Origin: Jhaorihella thermophila
Lineage (GTDB): Bacteria; Pseudomonadota; Alphaproteobacteria; Rhodobacterales; Rhodobacteraceae
NCBI RefSeq assembly: GCF_900108275.1
Contig: NZ_FNVD01000019.1
Span: 1-43,132, forward strand
Direction: 5' to 3'
Length of the DNA: 43,132 nucleotides
The notes below the pieces were generated by a model. It was not told the origin of the DNA. It saw nothing but the letters and a program-made list of their open reading frames with translations, and searched no databases. Made by a program: the position numbers and the translations under genes. This document shows, in pieces, positions 1 to 8,302 of this stretch. How positions within the stretch are numbered: the first letter of the stretch is position 1; every line of letters begins with the position of its first letter.

Positions 1-2
1 TG

Positions 3-665
3 CTGGGCCTTTCGGGCGCGCAGGTCACGGCGCTTGTCCGGGACGCGCGCGGACTGGCACGGGCCGCGGGTCACCCCCTGCAGCAGCGCCACCTGTACGC
101 CGCCGCCCGTCGCATCGCGCCGCCGCCCGACGCGGATTTCCTGTGGCGCGCGGCAATCCATGAGGCCGGCCACATGGTAGTGGGGGCGGCCTGCGGGCTG
201 GGCCTGCCCGAGCGCGCCGTGCTCACCGTGGATGGCGGCTCGGTCGAATACCCGCGCCCCCGCATCGAAACGCATGCCACCGCGCAGGCCCGCCTGACCA
301 CCTTGCTGGCGGGCTACGCCGCCGAACGGCTGGTCTTCGGCGAGGTCTCCAGTGGCGCCGGCAACGGCCCGCATTCGGACCTCGCCCGCGCCACCGACCT
401 CGCGCGGCGGATGCTCTTTGAATGGGGCATGGGCGAGCACCTCACCCACCTCCCGGCCAGCGGAGCCATCCTCCGGCCCGGCGATGCCGTCGATCGCGCC
501 GTGCAGGATGTTCTCGGCAAGTGTCTGGAGAAGGCGCACGGCATCCTTCGGCAAAACCGGGAAAGGCTGATCACCGTCGCAGAACTGTTGCTGACCGAGC
601 GGGAGATGTCGAAGGAACGGTGCAGAGAGCTGTTGGAAGGATCTGATCTGTCGCGGTCCGCTTGA
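3..665 (+). CDS. FtsH-like AAA+/M41 zinc metalloprotease, C-terminal part (5' end outside window)
   Basis: The frame is open from the first bases, so the gene begins upstream of the window. The visible part starts with an AAA+ lid-like stretch (GLSGAQVTALVRDAR) and continues into an M41 peptidase domain. The zinc motif HEAGH lies at 159-173. A later segment (AGNGPHSDLARATDLARRM) supplies the acidic third zinc ligand expected in M41. FtsH-type enzymes are usually membrane-bound ATP-dependent proteases; no membrane segment can be judged here because the N-terminus is missing. The C-terminus is short, as in the divergent FtsH-like ATPases found in alphaproteobacteria besides housekeeping FtsH. 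The gene converges on the leftward defence locus, and nothing in the sequence ties it to that locus. Confidence 0.85.
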   Translation: MGLSGAQVTALVRDARGLARAAGHPLQQRHLYAAARRIAPPPDADFLWRAAIHEAGHMVVGAACGLGLPERAVLTVDGGSVEYPRPRIETHATAQARLTTLLAGYAAERLVFGEVSSGAGNGPHSDLARATDLARRMLFEWGMGEHLTHLPASGAILRPGDAVDRAVQDVLGKCLEKAHGILRQNRERLITVAELLLTEREMSKERCRELLEGSDLSRSA

Positions 666-841
666 AATCCGGACACAGGCGCGGCCTCAGCCGCGGTGAT
701 CGTTTAACAAGTTTCCCGCGTCGGATTCTATTATTGAACGATCTCACATAGCGCTCGCTGGTGGGGTGAGGCCTAGCAAAGTCCGGGACACGGACATGCC
801 CCGGTCGGCAATCTGGCGGCCGCCGCGCGATCCCCAGACCT

Positions 842-3211
842 TCAAGCGTCGTCCTTTGCGCTGCTGCGGGTGAAGCTTTCCAGATCGACCAGCAGATTGG
901 GGTTGGTGCCCTTGCCCTCCAACTCTTTGCAGACATCTTCCAGCACGGTCAGATAGCGGTCCAGATGCGGTTTTCCGTCCACCTTTCCGGCCAGATCGTC
1001 GGCCAGGCGCTGGGTCGCCGCCAGCAGCCGGTCGGCGGTTTCGTCGCGACCGGCGACCAGCGCCCAGGGCTCCTTCAACCGCCAGCGCAGCAAGCCCACC
1101 AGAAGATACGGGCCATAGGAATAGCGCGTGGTGAAGTCGCGGCCCACGGCCTCGTGCACCTTGGCTTCGGCGATCTTGGCCAGATGTTCCACCTCGTCCC
1201 GCGTCAACAACATGGGTGCGGTGTCGGTGCGTGACAGCAGGAAGGCGGCGCAGGCCATCTGGTCCTTTTTCCAGCCGCCTTCGGGCAGGCCGAACAGGTG
1301 ATCGAAGGCGCGCCGTTGGTCCCGTTCGGCGCGGGCCGTGCGCCCGACCCCCTGCAACAGAAGCGTGCGGGACTGGTGATTTGCAAAGAACACATGCCGG
1401 CCGTGCCCCGCCCCAAGCGCATCCAGCATGGCCGGAACCACCCAATCAGGGCATCGGGCGAACAGCCAAGTCAGGAATTTCAGCGAATGGTTGTCGTGGC
1501 TACCGCCCCCGTCCAGCCGAGCGCGCACATCCGTCTCGGCCAGTTCGGTCGCCCGGGCCAGCAACTGCCGCCCCTCGGCCGGCAGATCGTCGGGCAGTTC
1601 GCCGTCGCTCGAGACCGCATAGCGGCCTTCGGGTCGGTTCGACAGCTTGCTGGCCAGCAGGTTCCAATCGGGCCACAGCGCGGGCACCTCCTGCTGAAGC
1701 AACTCCAGCAGACCGGGACGGTTCCGGCGCGGATACCAGTTGTCGGTGCCGCAGGGCAGGACCAGCCGGTGCGGGATGGTGGGCATCTCGGGGGTCAGGC
1801 TGTCGATCAGCTCGGGCCAGCTCTGGCTCAGCTCTTCGGCACTGTCCCAATCCACCACCACCGGCCCGGAAAAGGCCGGCGACACCAGGGTCAGCCGCGC
1901 GGCCCCGGCGGCAGGGGTCTGCTGGACGTGCAGCTCGACCTGCTCGGCCGAGGTCTGAGGTACTGGCAGCCTCACCTCGGCACGGCGCGGGGCGGGGGCG
2001 GTTTCCTTCTTCAGATGCACCTTGATTTCGGACGTGCCCGGTTGCAGCCCCAGAACCGCCGGTCGGGTGCTGCGATAGGGTTGGCCGGCCGGCAGCAGCG
2101 CGTCCTTGGGGATCAGGTCATAATTCTTCGCCGTGTCGCCATCCTGGACGATGGTCGAGATCTGCGGCAGAAAGTCGAAATAGACCGGACGGTTGGCGGA
2201 CAGGCGGCGGGCGGCCTCGAGCGCCCCCAGCGCGACCGCATCGGGCGCAAGCGCGTGAATGTCGCGCCCCGCCGCCGCGACGAGCGCTTCGTGGACCTGC
2301 CGGCGGATCGCGCCCCGCGTCGGCGTTTCGAACAGGATCAGATCGCAGCCCTGCACGCTTTGGGCCACGCTGTCGGGAATGGCGCAGGGCGCGGGGCGGA
2401 AATCCGGGGGCGGCGCGATCAGCTCCCAGCTGGCATTCCATTTCCGCAACGGTTCGGGCGGACAGTCAAAGCCCAGGGCCAGCCTGTGCGGCAGATCCGA
2501 GGCGATCACGTGACCCGCACGATCGGGGTTGGCGCAGCAGGCCCGCAGGGCGGTTTCGGCCTGATCCAGCAACGGTTTCAGGCCAAGGCCGCAGGGGTGC
2601 AGCCGGCCCGTGTCGCGGCGTTCGGGCGCGATCATCGCGCCGTGCCGCAGGCGCAGGGTCTGCGTGACGAAACCACCCGCGTCATGGCCGATGATGCCGA
2701 TGTTGCGCACGTCGGACCAGCCGATCCGGTCCAGCCGTTGCAGGGCCGCCAACACCGCCAGAACCGGGCGCCAGACCAGAACCGCGCGCCCCGGCCGCAA
2801 CTGGCGCAGGGCCTTCAGCAGGGCCTCTTGCCGGTGTTCGTCCAGATCCGGCAGATCGGGGATGGCCAGCGCGACCGTGGCCTTGCGGGCACCCGCCATC
2901 GCCTTCAGCGCGGCGGCGATCGCACCGGTCTGCGACGCGGGGTCGGTCAGAAGATCGCTCACCCGGTGGCGCGGCTGCGCGCCGATGTCGCCCCAGCCAC
3001 CTCCGCGGCCATGCGGTGCGCGCGCCGCCTGCATGCCACCGATCAGACCCGTTTCGGAATCGGAGTCCTTCAGCCGCACGACCACGCCGCCCGCACCGCC
3101 CTTCACGACCTGGTCCCTGTCTTCGACCGGTTCCTGCCCGGGGATTTCCAGCCAGTTCCGGGCGGCGAAATCGCTCCAGCCGTTCAGATCATAGCCGACC
3201 AGACGTTTCAT
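842..3211 (-). CDS. Hsp70-like (actin-fold ATPase) protein, last gene of the leftward locus
   Basis: The 789-residue protein is a divergent Hsp70/DnaK relative. A phosphate-1-like VGYDLNG lies at residues 5-11. A phosphate-2-like IGIIGHDAGG is at 171-180. PDAVALGALEAARRL (about 323-337) corresponds to the adenosine-side helix of DnaK. It is followed by a segment (343-380, with FLPQ and LIPKDALLPAG) matching the start of the DnaK substrate-binding beta-sandwich. The C-terminal 350 or so residues are not recognisable and mostly helical. The ATG overlaps the stop of the upstream DUF2357 gene as ATGA, so translation is probably coupled. Inference: an ATP-dependent chaperone or sensor subunit of the McrB/DUF2357 assembly. 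It is too divergent to be housekeeping DnaK. Confidence 0.75.
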   Translation of the reverse strand: MKRLVGYDLNGWSDFAARNWLEIPGQEPVEDRDQVVKGGAGGVVVRLKDSDSETGLIGGMQAARAPHGRGGGWGDIGAQPRHRVSDLLTDPASQTGAIAAALKAMAGARKATVALAIPDLPDLDEHRQEALLKALRQLRPGRAVLVWRPVLAVLAALQRLDRIGWSDVRNIGIIGHDAGGFVTQTLRLRHGAMIAPERRDTGRLHPCGLGLKPLLDQAETALRACCANPDRAGHVIASDLPHRLALGFDCPPEPLRKWNASWELIAPPPDFRPAPCAIPDSVAQSVQGCDLILFETPTRGAIRRQVHEALVAAAGRDIHALAPDAVALGALEAARRLSANRPVYFDFLPQISTIVQDGDTAKNYDLIPKDALLPAGQPYRSTRPAVLGLQPGTSEIKVHLKKETAPAPRRAEVRLPVPQTSAEQVELHVQQTPAAGAARLTLVSPAFSGPVVVDWDSAEELSQSWPELIDSLTPEMPTIPHRLVLPCGTDNWYPRRNRPGLLELLQQEVPALWPDWNLLASKLSNRPEGRYAVSSDGELPDDLPAEGRQLLARATELAETDVRARLDGGGSHDNHSLKFLTWLFARCPDWVVPAMLDALGAGHGRHVFFANHQSRTLLLQGVGRTARAERDQRRAFDHLFGLPEGGWKKDQMACAAFLLSRTDTAPMLLTRDEVEHLAKIAEAKVHEAVGRDFTTRYSYGPYLLVGLLRWRLKEPWALVAGRDETADRLLAATQRLADDLAGKVDGKPHLDRYLTVLEDVCKELEGKGTNPNLLVDLESFTRSSAKDDA

Positions 3212-4707
3212 GCGGCCTCCGTCGTGAACAGAGAGCGGACGAAGCCCGCCAGCGCCTGTTTGCCCTGCCGCAGCGCTGCGCCGCGGGCGTCGAAGGCGAT
3301 GCCGCGGACCCGGCTGCCGCCGCTGGTGGCCTCGTGGCTGTCGAAAGTCGCATCGGCCGGGGCAAGGATCACCCCCTCGCGCATCACCTCATGGGTGGCG
3401 TGGCGGCGCAGCATCTCGATCAGGGTTGCGGCCTGCTGGGTTTCGGCGCGCAGATCCATCGGGTCAAAGCTGTGCGGGGTCCAGACCGGCACCCGCCGTT
3501 CGATCGCGTCCGAATTCAGATCGGTCACCCGCAGCCAGACATGCGCCCGCGCGGCGAACTGGATGCGCGAAACCCGTTCCGGGCGGGCCTGGACCTCGAC
3601 GATCAGGCCGCTGTCGCGCAGCCAGAACACCGCCAGAGGCCGGTCATGCAGGAACCTCCGCCCCTGGACGGCCTCGTCCAGCCAGATCAGCGGGGCCTGC
3701 GCCAGCAGCTGCGCCTCGTCCAGACCGTGCAGGGCCAGCGTAACCGCCAGAACGCAGAAATCGGTCCAGCTCTGGGCCTGCCACGCCCACAGCTCGTCCT
3801 CGGCCTTGTTCTGCCGCAGCAGCTTGTCCCAGGCCCGGCGGATCGCGCGATAGGCGCGGTCTTCCATCAGCACGTAATTGTCGGTCACGTCCGGGTCCGC
3901 CACGCCGACATTCAGCTCGCGTAGCTCCCGCGAGAGCCGGCGGCACAGGCGCTGATAGGATTCGACATTGCGATAGCGCTGACTGCTCTGGGCCGTCTTG
4001 TGTTCGCGCAGCCATTGCCTGGCAAACCGCTCGGCCAGCCGCAGATAGGCGTGGAACACGCGGTTCTCGAGCGTGTTGAAATCCTCGTGCCGGGCAATCG
4101 CCAGAACCCGCTGGTCGGCGCCGGCCCGTTCGGCGATGCTGCGGCCCGGCTGGCGCACCATCCACAGCATCGAGGCCCGGTCCATTTCCTGCACCCGGTC
4201 CAGCGGCACCATCTCGCGGTTGCGGCGCAGAACCCGGCGAATGCGCGATTCCAGTTGCAGAACATGGGGCCGGGTCTGCTGTGACTGGCGCACGATCTCG
4301 GCCATTCGCGGATCGGCTTCGTTTTCGGCCCGGTCCCAGGCCGCCTGCAGGCGCGGCCACAGGTTCTCGGGGTCGTCCAGCGCGCCCTCGACCTCGTGGA
4401 TGCGCGCCAGAACCCGGTGCATTCGCGCCGAAGCGGCAAGGGCCACCGTTTCTTCCTCGGTGCGCGGTTCCAGCCCGATCCTGGGGCGCGCGGGCAGGCC
4501 GGCGATCTGGCACGGGGCGTCTGACCGGCCCGTCTTGGGATAGGGGTAGAGGCGCAGCTGGGCCCCGTCGCGCGCCAGAAGAACCGCATGCCGGGACCGG
4601 GCGCCATCGCTGCCCGTGGCCTCGCCCAGCAGACAGTCCGACGGGCCGAGCACCGCCGCCGCGGGGTCCTCGGTGCGGTGCGACCAGGGCCTGCGGATCA
4701 GCTTCAT
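3208..4707 (-). CDS. DUF2357-domain protein, McrC-type partner of the adjacent McrB-like ATPase
   Basis: The 499-residue protein contains the DUF2357 hallmark NTLENR (residues 211-216, inside EDFNTLENRVFHAYLRLAER). In McrC-type subunits this domain contacts the McrB-family NTPase ring. The C-terminal half is where McrC carries a PD-(D/E)xK nuclease. Here the best candidate is D355 followed by a hydrophobic strand ending E371-V-Q373, so the usual lysine is replaced by glutamine and activity is uncertain. The ATG at 4707 was chosen because it forms an ATGA overlap with the upstream gene; the longer open frame upstream is antisense to that gene. Its position directly after a McrB-like gene supports a McrB-McrC-type pair. 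Confidence 0.75.
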   Translation of the reverse strand: MKLIRRPWSHRTEDPAAAVLGPSDCLLGEATGSDGARSRHAVLLARDGAQLRLYPYPKTGRSDAPCQIAGLPARPRIGLEPRTEEETVALAASARMHRVLARIHEVEGALDDPENLWPRLQAAWDRAENEADPRMAEIVRQSQQTRPHVLQLESRIRRVLRRNREMVPLDRVQEMDRASMLWMVRQPGRSIAERAGADQRVLAIARHEDFNTLENRVFHAYLRLAERFARQWLREHKTAQSSQRYRNVESYQRLCRRLSRELRELNVGVADPDVTDNYVLMEDRAYRAIRRAWDKLLRQNKAEDELWAWQAQSWTDFCVLAVTLALHGLDEAQLLAQAPLIWLDEAVQGRRFLHDRPLAVFWLRDSGLIVEVQARPERVSRIQFAARAHVWLRVTDLNSDAIERRVPVWTPHSFDPMDLRAETQQAATLIEMLRRHATHEVMREGVILAPADATFDSHEATSGGSRVRGIAFDARGAALRQGKQALAGFVRSLFTTEAA

Positions 4708-6704
4708 CCGCGCGTCACCCCGCGCCAGACGAACTGGCCGGTCTCGTCCTCGGCGTGGCGGACGGACTCGCGGATCGCCTGGGCCAGATCGGGGTCGCCC
4801 AGATCCGCCTCGACATAGCCCGCGAGATTGTCCAGCGGGCCGGTCAGGTTTTCCACCTCGACGCCGCGCAGCTTGGGCAGCAGGCGCATTTCCACCTGAT
4901 CCGCCAACGCGGCCTTCAGGTCGCGCCGGCCGTTGTCCTCGGGGTAGTTGGCGGCATAGGCCATGATCGCCCGCCCCAGCCTGTGGCCGAAGGGGCGGCC
5001 CAATGCGGTCATGTGGCCCACCATCTTTTCGACGTGGTCTTCGACCATGGGCCGGTCGGACCCCAGCGTGGCGATGCCGCGTACCCAGGCGCGCCACTGG
5101 CGGCGGGTCAGGGCCCGGGTTTCGACCGGCGTGCCCTGGGTCTGCCCGGCCTTGATCGTGCGCGGCGCCGCAAAGCGCAGCACGTTGGCCCGGTCGACCA
5201 CCTTGTCCGACAACGACTGGGTGCTTTCATCCTCGTTCATGGTGCCGGCGAACAACACGTTGTAGCCGGGAAAGATCCGCGGCGTCTGCCCATCCGGCAT
5301 GGGGATGTCCAGGTTCAGCTCGGCATCCTTCCGGGCCTCGGCGCGGTCGGTCTCGTCGATGCCGGGGCGGCTTTCCAGGCGGCTGAGGAAGTCCGAGAAG
5401 TAATATTCGACCCGCGCCAGGTTCATCTCGTCCAGCAGCACCAGCAGCATCCGGTCGTCAAAGCCGCCATCCGCCGGGCCGTTCCATTCATCCATGTGAT
5501 ATAGCGCCTGCGCCAGATCGGTGGGGCGGTATTTGCCTTCGATGTAGTTGTAGAACCCCATCAGGTCCTGCGGGCTGTCCCATCGCGGCTGCACCGGAAC
5601 CTGCAGGAACCCGATTCCCATCGCTTGCGCATAGCGGCGAGGCAGCTGGCTTTTGCCCGTGCCCGAGATCCCCGCCAGAACCGCCATCTGGGTGGTCTCG
5701 TTCACCTTCATCGCGGTGTGATAGGCGCGGATCACCCGGCGGTGATAGTCCAGCCCCAGCGCCTTCATGTGCACGGAAACGCGGTGCAGCGCCTCGGCTT
5801 CGGTCTCGCGCGCGTGTTCGTCCCAGCCCTGCATGTCGCGCAGCACCGGCGGCAGCGACCTGAGCTCGACCAGCGGGTCGGCCTGCTTGCCGCTCCCGCC
5901 CGCCGCAAGCCCGGCCTTGTCCTTCATCGCCTCGATCTGGGCCAGCAGTTCGGCGCGCTGCGCGTCCATCCGGGTCAGTTCGGTCTGGGCCGAGGCCAGC
6001 CGGGCCGCCTCGTCGGTATGGGCCGCGCGGATCTGTTCCAGCCGCACCTCTGCGGCGCGGGCGCCGTCTTCGGCCTCGTCGCGGCGGGCGCGGAAGGTCT
6101 CGACCTCGCCCTGCAGGCGGGCGGCATCGCGCTCGAACCGGTCGAGGCGCTCGCGCAGCTCGGCCTCGCGGGCCTGCAGGGTCTGCAGATCGGACAGCTC
6201 GCCGCGCAGATCGGCCACCGCCTGTTCCAGCTCGGCGCGGCTCTGTTCCAGCTGTTCGGTCTGGGCGACCAGCCGTTCCGCCTTTTGAAGGCGCGCCTCG
6301 ACCTGTTCCAGCTCGGCGGCCTTGTCGGTCAGATCGCGCGTGACCTGCGCCAGCGCGGTCTGTGCCTCGTCGGTTTCCTGGCGCAGGGACAGGATTTCCT
6401 GCCGGCGGTCTTCAAGCTGGTTCCACTCGGCCTGCAACTCGGCCTTTTGCCGAACCAGCGCATCCACTTCGGCCTGTTTGAACGCGTAGTCCGCGGCGGT
6501 TTCGCGAAGCTTTTGCACTTCGGCCTCAAGATCGTCGCGCAGGTGTTTTTTGCCCGCGATCTGCGCTTCCAGCTCGCCCAAGGAGGCCATCGGCCCCTTG
6601 ATCGTGATGGCATGGTCGGCCCGCCAGGCCACCATCACCATGATCGCCGCCAGGACGAACAGAACGAATGCCGCAAACAGCGCCGAAATCAGCAGCGTTC
6701 CCAT
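4704..6704 (-). CDS. Membrane-anchored coiled-coil McrB-like AAA+ NTPase
   Basis: The 666-residue protein has three parts. An N-terminal transmembrane helix occupies about residues 5-27. A long coiled coil rich in E, A, Q, L and R runs from about 40 to 270. A McrB/MoxR-type (AAA_5) AAA+ domain covers about 300-600. Walker A is GISGTGKSQ near residue 345, Walker B is VLLDEMNLA near 420, and the sensor-1 region is GTMNEDES. McrB-family rings power the McrC-type nuclease subunit, here presumably the next gene. The coiled coil and membrane anchor are absent from classical E. coli McrB and recall the CoCoNuT class. The stop of the upstream coiled-coil gene overlaps the ATG by one base (TGATG). Confidence 0.85.
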   Translation of the reverse strand: MGTLLISALFAAFVLFVLAAIMVMVAWRADHAITIKGPMASLGELEAQIAGKKHLRDDLEAEVQKLRETAADYAFKQAEVDALVRQKAELQAEWNQLEDRRQEILSLRQETDEAQTALAQVTRDLTDKAAELEQVEARLQKAERLVAQTEQLEQSRAELEQAVADLRGELSDLQTLQAREAELRERLDRFERDAARLQGEVETFRARRDEAEDGARAAEVRLEQIRAAHTDEAARLASAQTELTRMDAQRAELLAQIEAMKDKAGLAAGGSGKQADPLVELRSLPPVLRDMQGWDEHARETEAEALHRVSVHMKALGLDYHRRVIRAYHTAMKVNETTQMAVLAGISGTGKSQLPRRYAQAMGIGFLQVPVQPRWDSPQDLMGFYNYIEGKYRPTDLAQALYHMDEWNGPADGGFDDRMLLVLLDEMNLARVEYYFSDFLSRLESRPGIDETDRAEARKDAELNLDIPMPDGQTPRIFPGYNVLFAGTMNEDESTQSLSDKVVDRANVLRFAAPRTIKAGQTQGTPVETRALTRRQWRAWVRGIATLGSDRPMVEDHVEKMVGHMTALGRPFGHRLGRAIMAYAANYPEDNGRRDLKAALADQVEMRLLPKLRGVEVENLTGPLDNLAGYVEADLGDPDLAQAIRESVRHAEDETGQFVWRGVTRG

Positions 6705-8302
6705 CAGTTGGCCTCCTGCGTCTGTGCTTCGTCGGATTGTCCGGCGTCATTCTGCGGGTCGGGCGCGGCCGGCGCCTCGACCATCGTCCGCATCACCGCA
6801 AGCTGCCCGGTGATCGCCGCCAATTCCCGGCGCGCGTCGGCCGCCGCGGTCTGGGCGGTTTCTTTCTGTGCCTGCAGATTGTTCACCACGGCCTCAAGTT
6901 CGATTGTCTCGGCAGACAGCCGTTCTTTTTCGGCCTTCAACGTCGCGGTTTCGGCCACCAGCGCCGAAAGGCTGGCCATCAGATCCGCCTTCTGTTTTTC
7001 CAGACCGTCCCGATCCTGTTCCAACTGCGCAATGGCCTCGGCAATCCGGGCGCGGCGGTCCTGCTCGGCTTTCGTTCTGGCCAGAGCCTGGTTCAGCGCC
7101 TGTTCGGCTGCGTCCTTGTCCGCGGTCACCGTCGCCAGTGCGGTCTGTTTTTCCGAAATCTTTCGGTCCAGATCCGCAAGCCGGTTTTGCGCCGCCTGCG
7201 CGGCAGTTTCCAGATCCTGCGCCTTCTTCTGCCAGTCCGAGGCGGCCGCCTGAGCCGATGCCAGCTCGGCCTGCGCTTGCGGCAGGTTCTGACGTGCGGC
7301 GGCGATTTCGGTTTCCAGTCGGCGCTTTTCGTCCAGGCGCGCGTTGATCTGCTGATTGACCTCGGCCAGCCGCGCTTCGGCGTCCTGAACCTTGGTTTCG
7401 ATCCCTTTCAGGAGGGCTTCTTCATCCTGAAGCGCGCTGACCCGGTTTTCGGCAAGCTCGATATCTCGGCGCAGTCCTTCCAACTCGGCCGTCCGTTTGC
7501 GGACATCGTTCTGGGCAAACTGAAGGTCCGCGCGTGCCTGTTCGATCTGAGGCTGAAGCCGGTCGAGATCCTCCTGCGCCTGCTTCGCGCGGCGCTCGGC
7601 AGCAGCCGCCTGGGCGCTCTGATCGTCACTTGCTTGTTGAACGGTCTTCAAGTCACGTCTGGCGGCGTCCAGTTCGTCTTTCGTCTTCTGAAGATCGGCT
7701 GCGACCCGGTCGCGCTCTTGTTCGAGGCGGGTCAGATCGTCCACCTGATCCCGAAGCTGGTCACGCCGAGATTCCAGATCACGGGCTTCGTCCCGGGCGG
7801 TGGTTTTGCGGGTCTCAAGCTGCTCGATCTCACGCTGCAGTGCCGCTTGCTGGTCGCGCATGTCGTCCAGACGGGCCTGAGCCTTGTCAATCTCGACCGT
7901 GGCCGCATCGCGGTTTGCGATCTTCTGCTCGGCATCGGCCCGGTCGGCCTCCAGCGACTTCAGCGCCGTCTGTGCCTCTTGGACCTTGGCGTTCAGGCTC
8001 TGCAACTGGCCGATCAGGGTTTCCGCCCGCGCCCGCTCGGCCTGCAGCTTCGCCAGTTCGGCCTTCGCGCCGGCGATGTCCGCACCAAGCGCGGCACGTT
8101 TCTCCTGCCCCTCGGCAATCTCGCGCTCGATCCGGGCGCGGTCGTTGCGGATCTCGCCGAACTCCTGCTCCAGACCGATCACGAGGTACAGAAAGGCGGC
8201 CAGAACCGCCGCCGTGATGACGGCGCTGCCGATGGCCAGCCAGCCAAACAGATGCGACTTGCGCACGGTGTCAGTCTTTGAGGTCTCGTTCGACGAGGTC
8301 AA
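6704..8302 (-). CDS. Membrane-anchored long coiled-coil protein
   Basis: The 532-residue protein has one N-terminal transmembrane helix (about residues 18-42) and then an almost uninterrupted coiled coil to about residue 500, ending in an acidic, Q-rich tail. No catalytic motif is visible. The start is a TTG at 8302 with a strong Shine-Dalgarno (GGAGGGG, six bases upstream) inside the 3' end of the upstream helicase gene, giving a 32-base overlap. The alternative GTG at 8266 has no such site. Architecture and orientation parallel the next gene's N-terminal half, so the two could form a hetero-coiled-coil scaffold at the inner membrane (inference). The family cannot be named from sequence alone; low-complexity coiled coils give misleading similarity to SMC-like proteins. 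Confidence 0.8.
   Translation of the reverse strand: MTSSNETSKTDTVRKSHLFGWLAIGSAVITAAVLAAFLYLVIGLEQEFGEIRNDRARIEREIAEGQEKRAALGADIAGAKAELAKLQAERARAETLIGQLQSLNAKVQEAQTALKSLEADRADAEQKIANRDAATVEIDKAQARLDDMRDQQAALQREIEQLETRKTTARDEARDLESRRDQLRDQVDDLTRLEQERDRVAADLQKTKDELDAARRDLKTVQQASDDQSAQAAAAERRAKQAQEDLDRLQPQIEQARADLQFAQNDVRKRTAELEGLRRDIELAENRVSALQDEEALLKGIETKVQDAEARLAEVNQQINARLDEKRRLETEIAAARQNLPQAQAELASAQAAASDWQKKAQDLETAAQAAQNRLADLDRKISEKQTALATVTADKDAAEQALNQALARTKAEQDRRARIAEAIAQLEQDRDGLEKQKADLMASLSALVAETATLKAEKERLSAETIELEAVVNNLQAQKETAQTAAADARRELAAITGQLAVMRTMVEAPAAPDPQNDAGQSDEAQTQEAN

Noticed and set aside
1298-3853. Very long plus-strand open frame opposite the Hsp70-like and DUF2357 genes
   Set aside because: It is Arg/Gly/Gln-rich antisense of GC-rich codons with no domain or ribosome site, and the minus strand carries clear conserved motifs.
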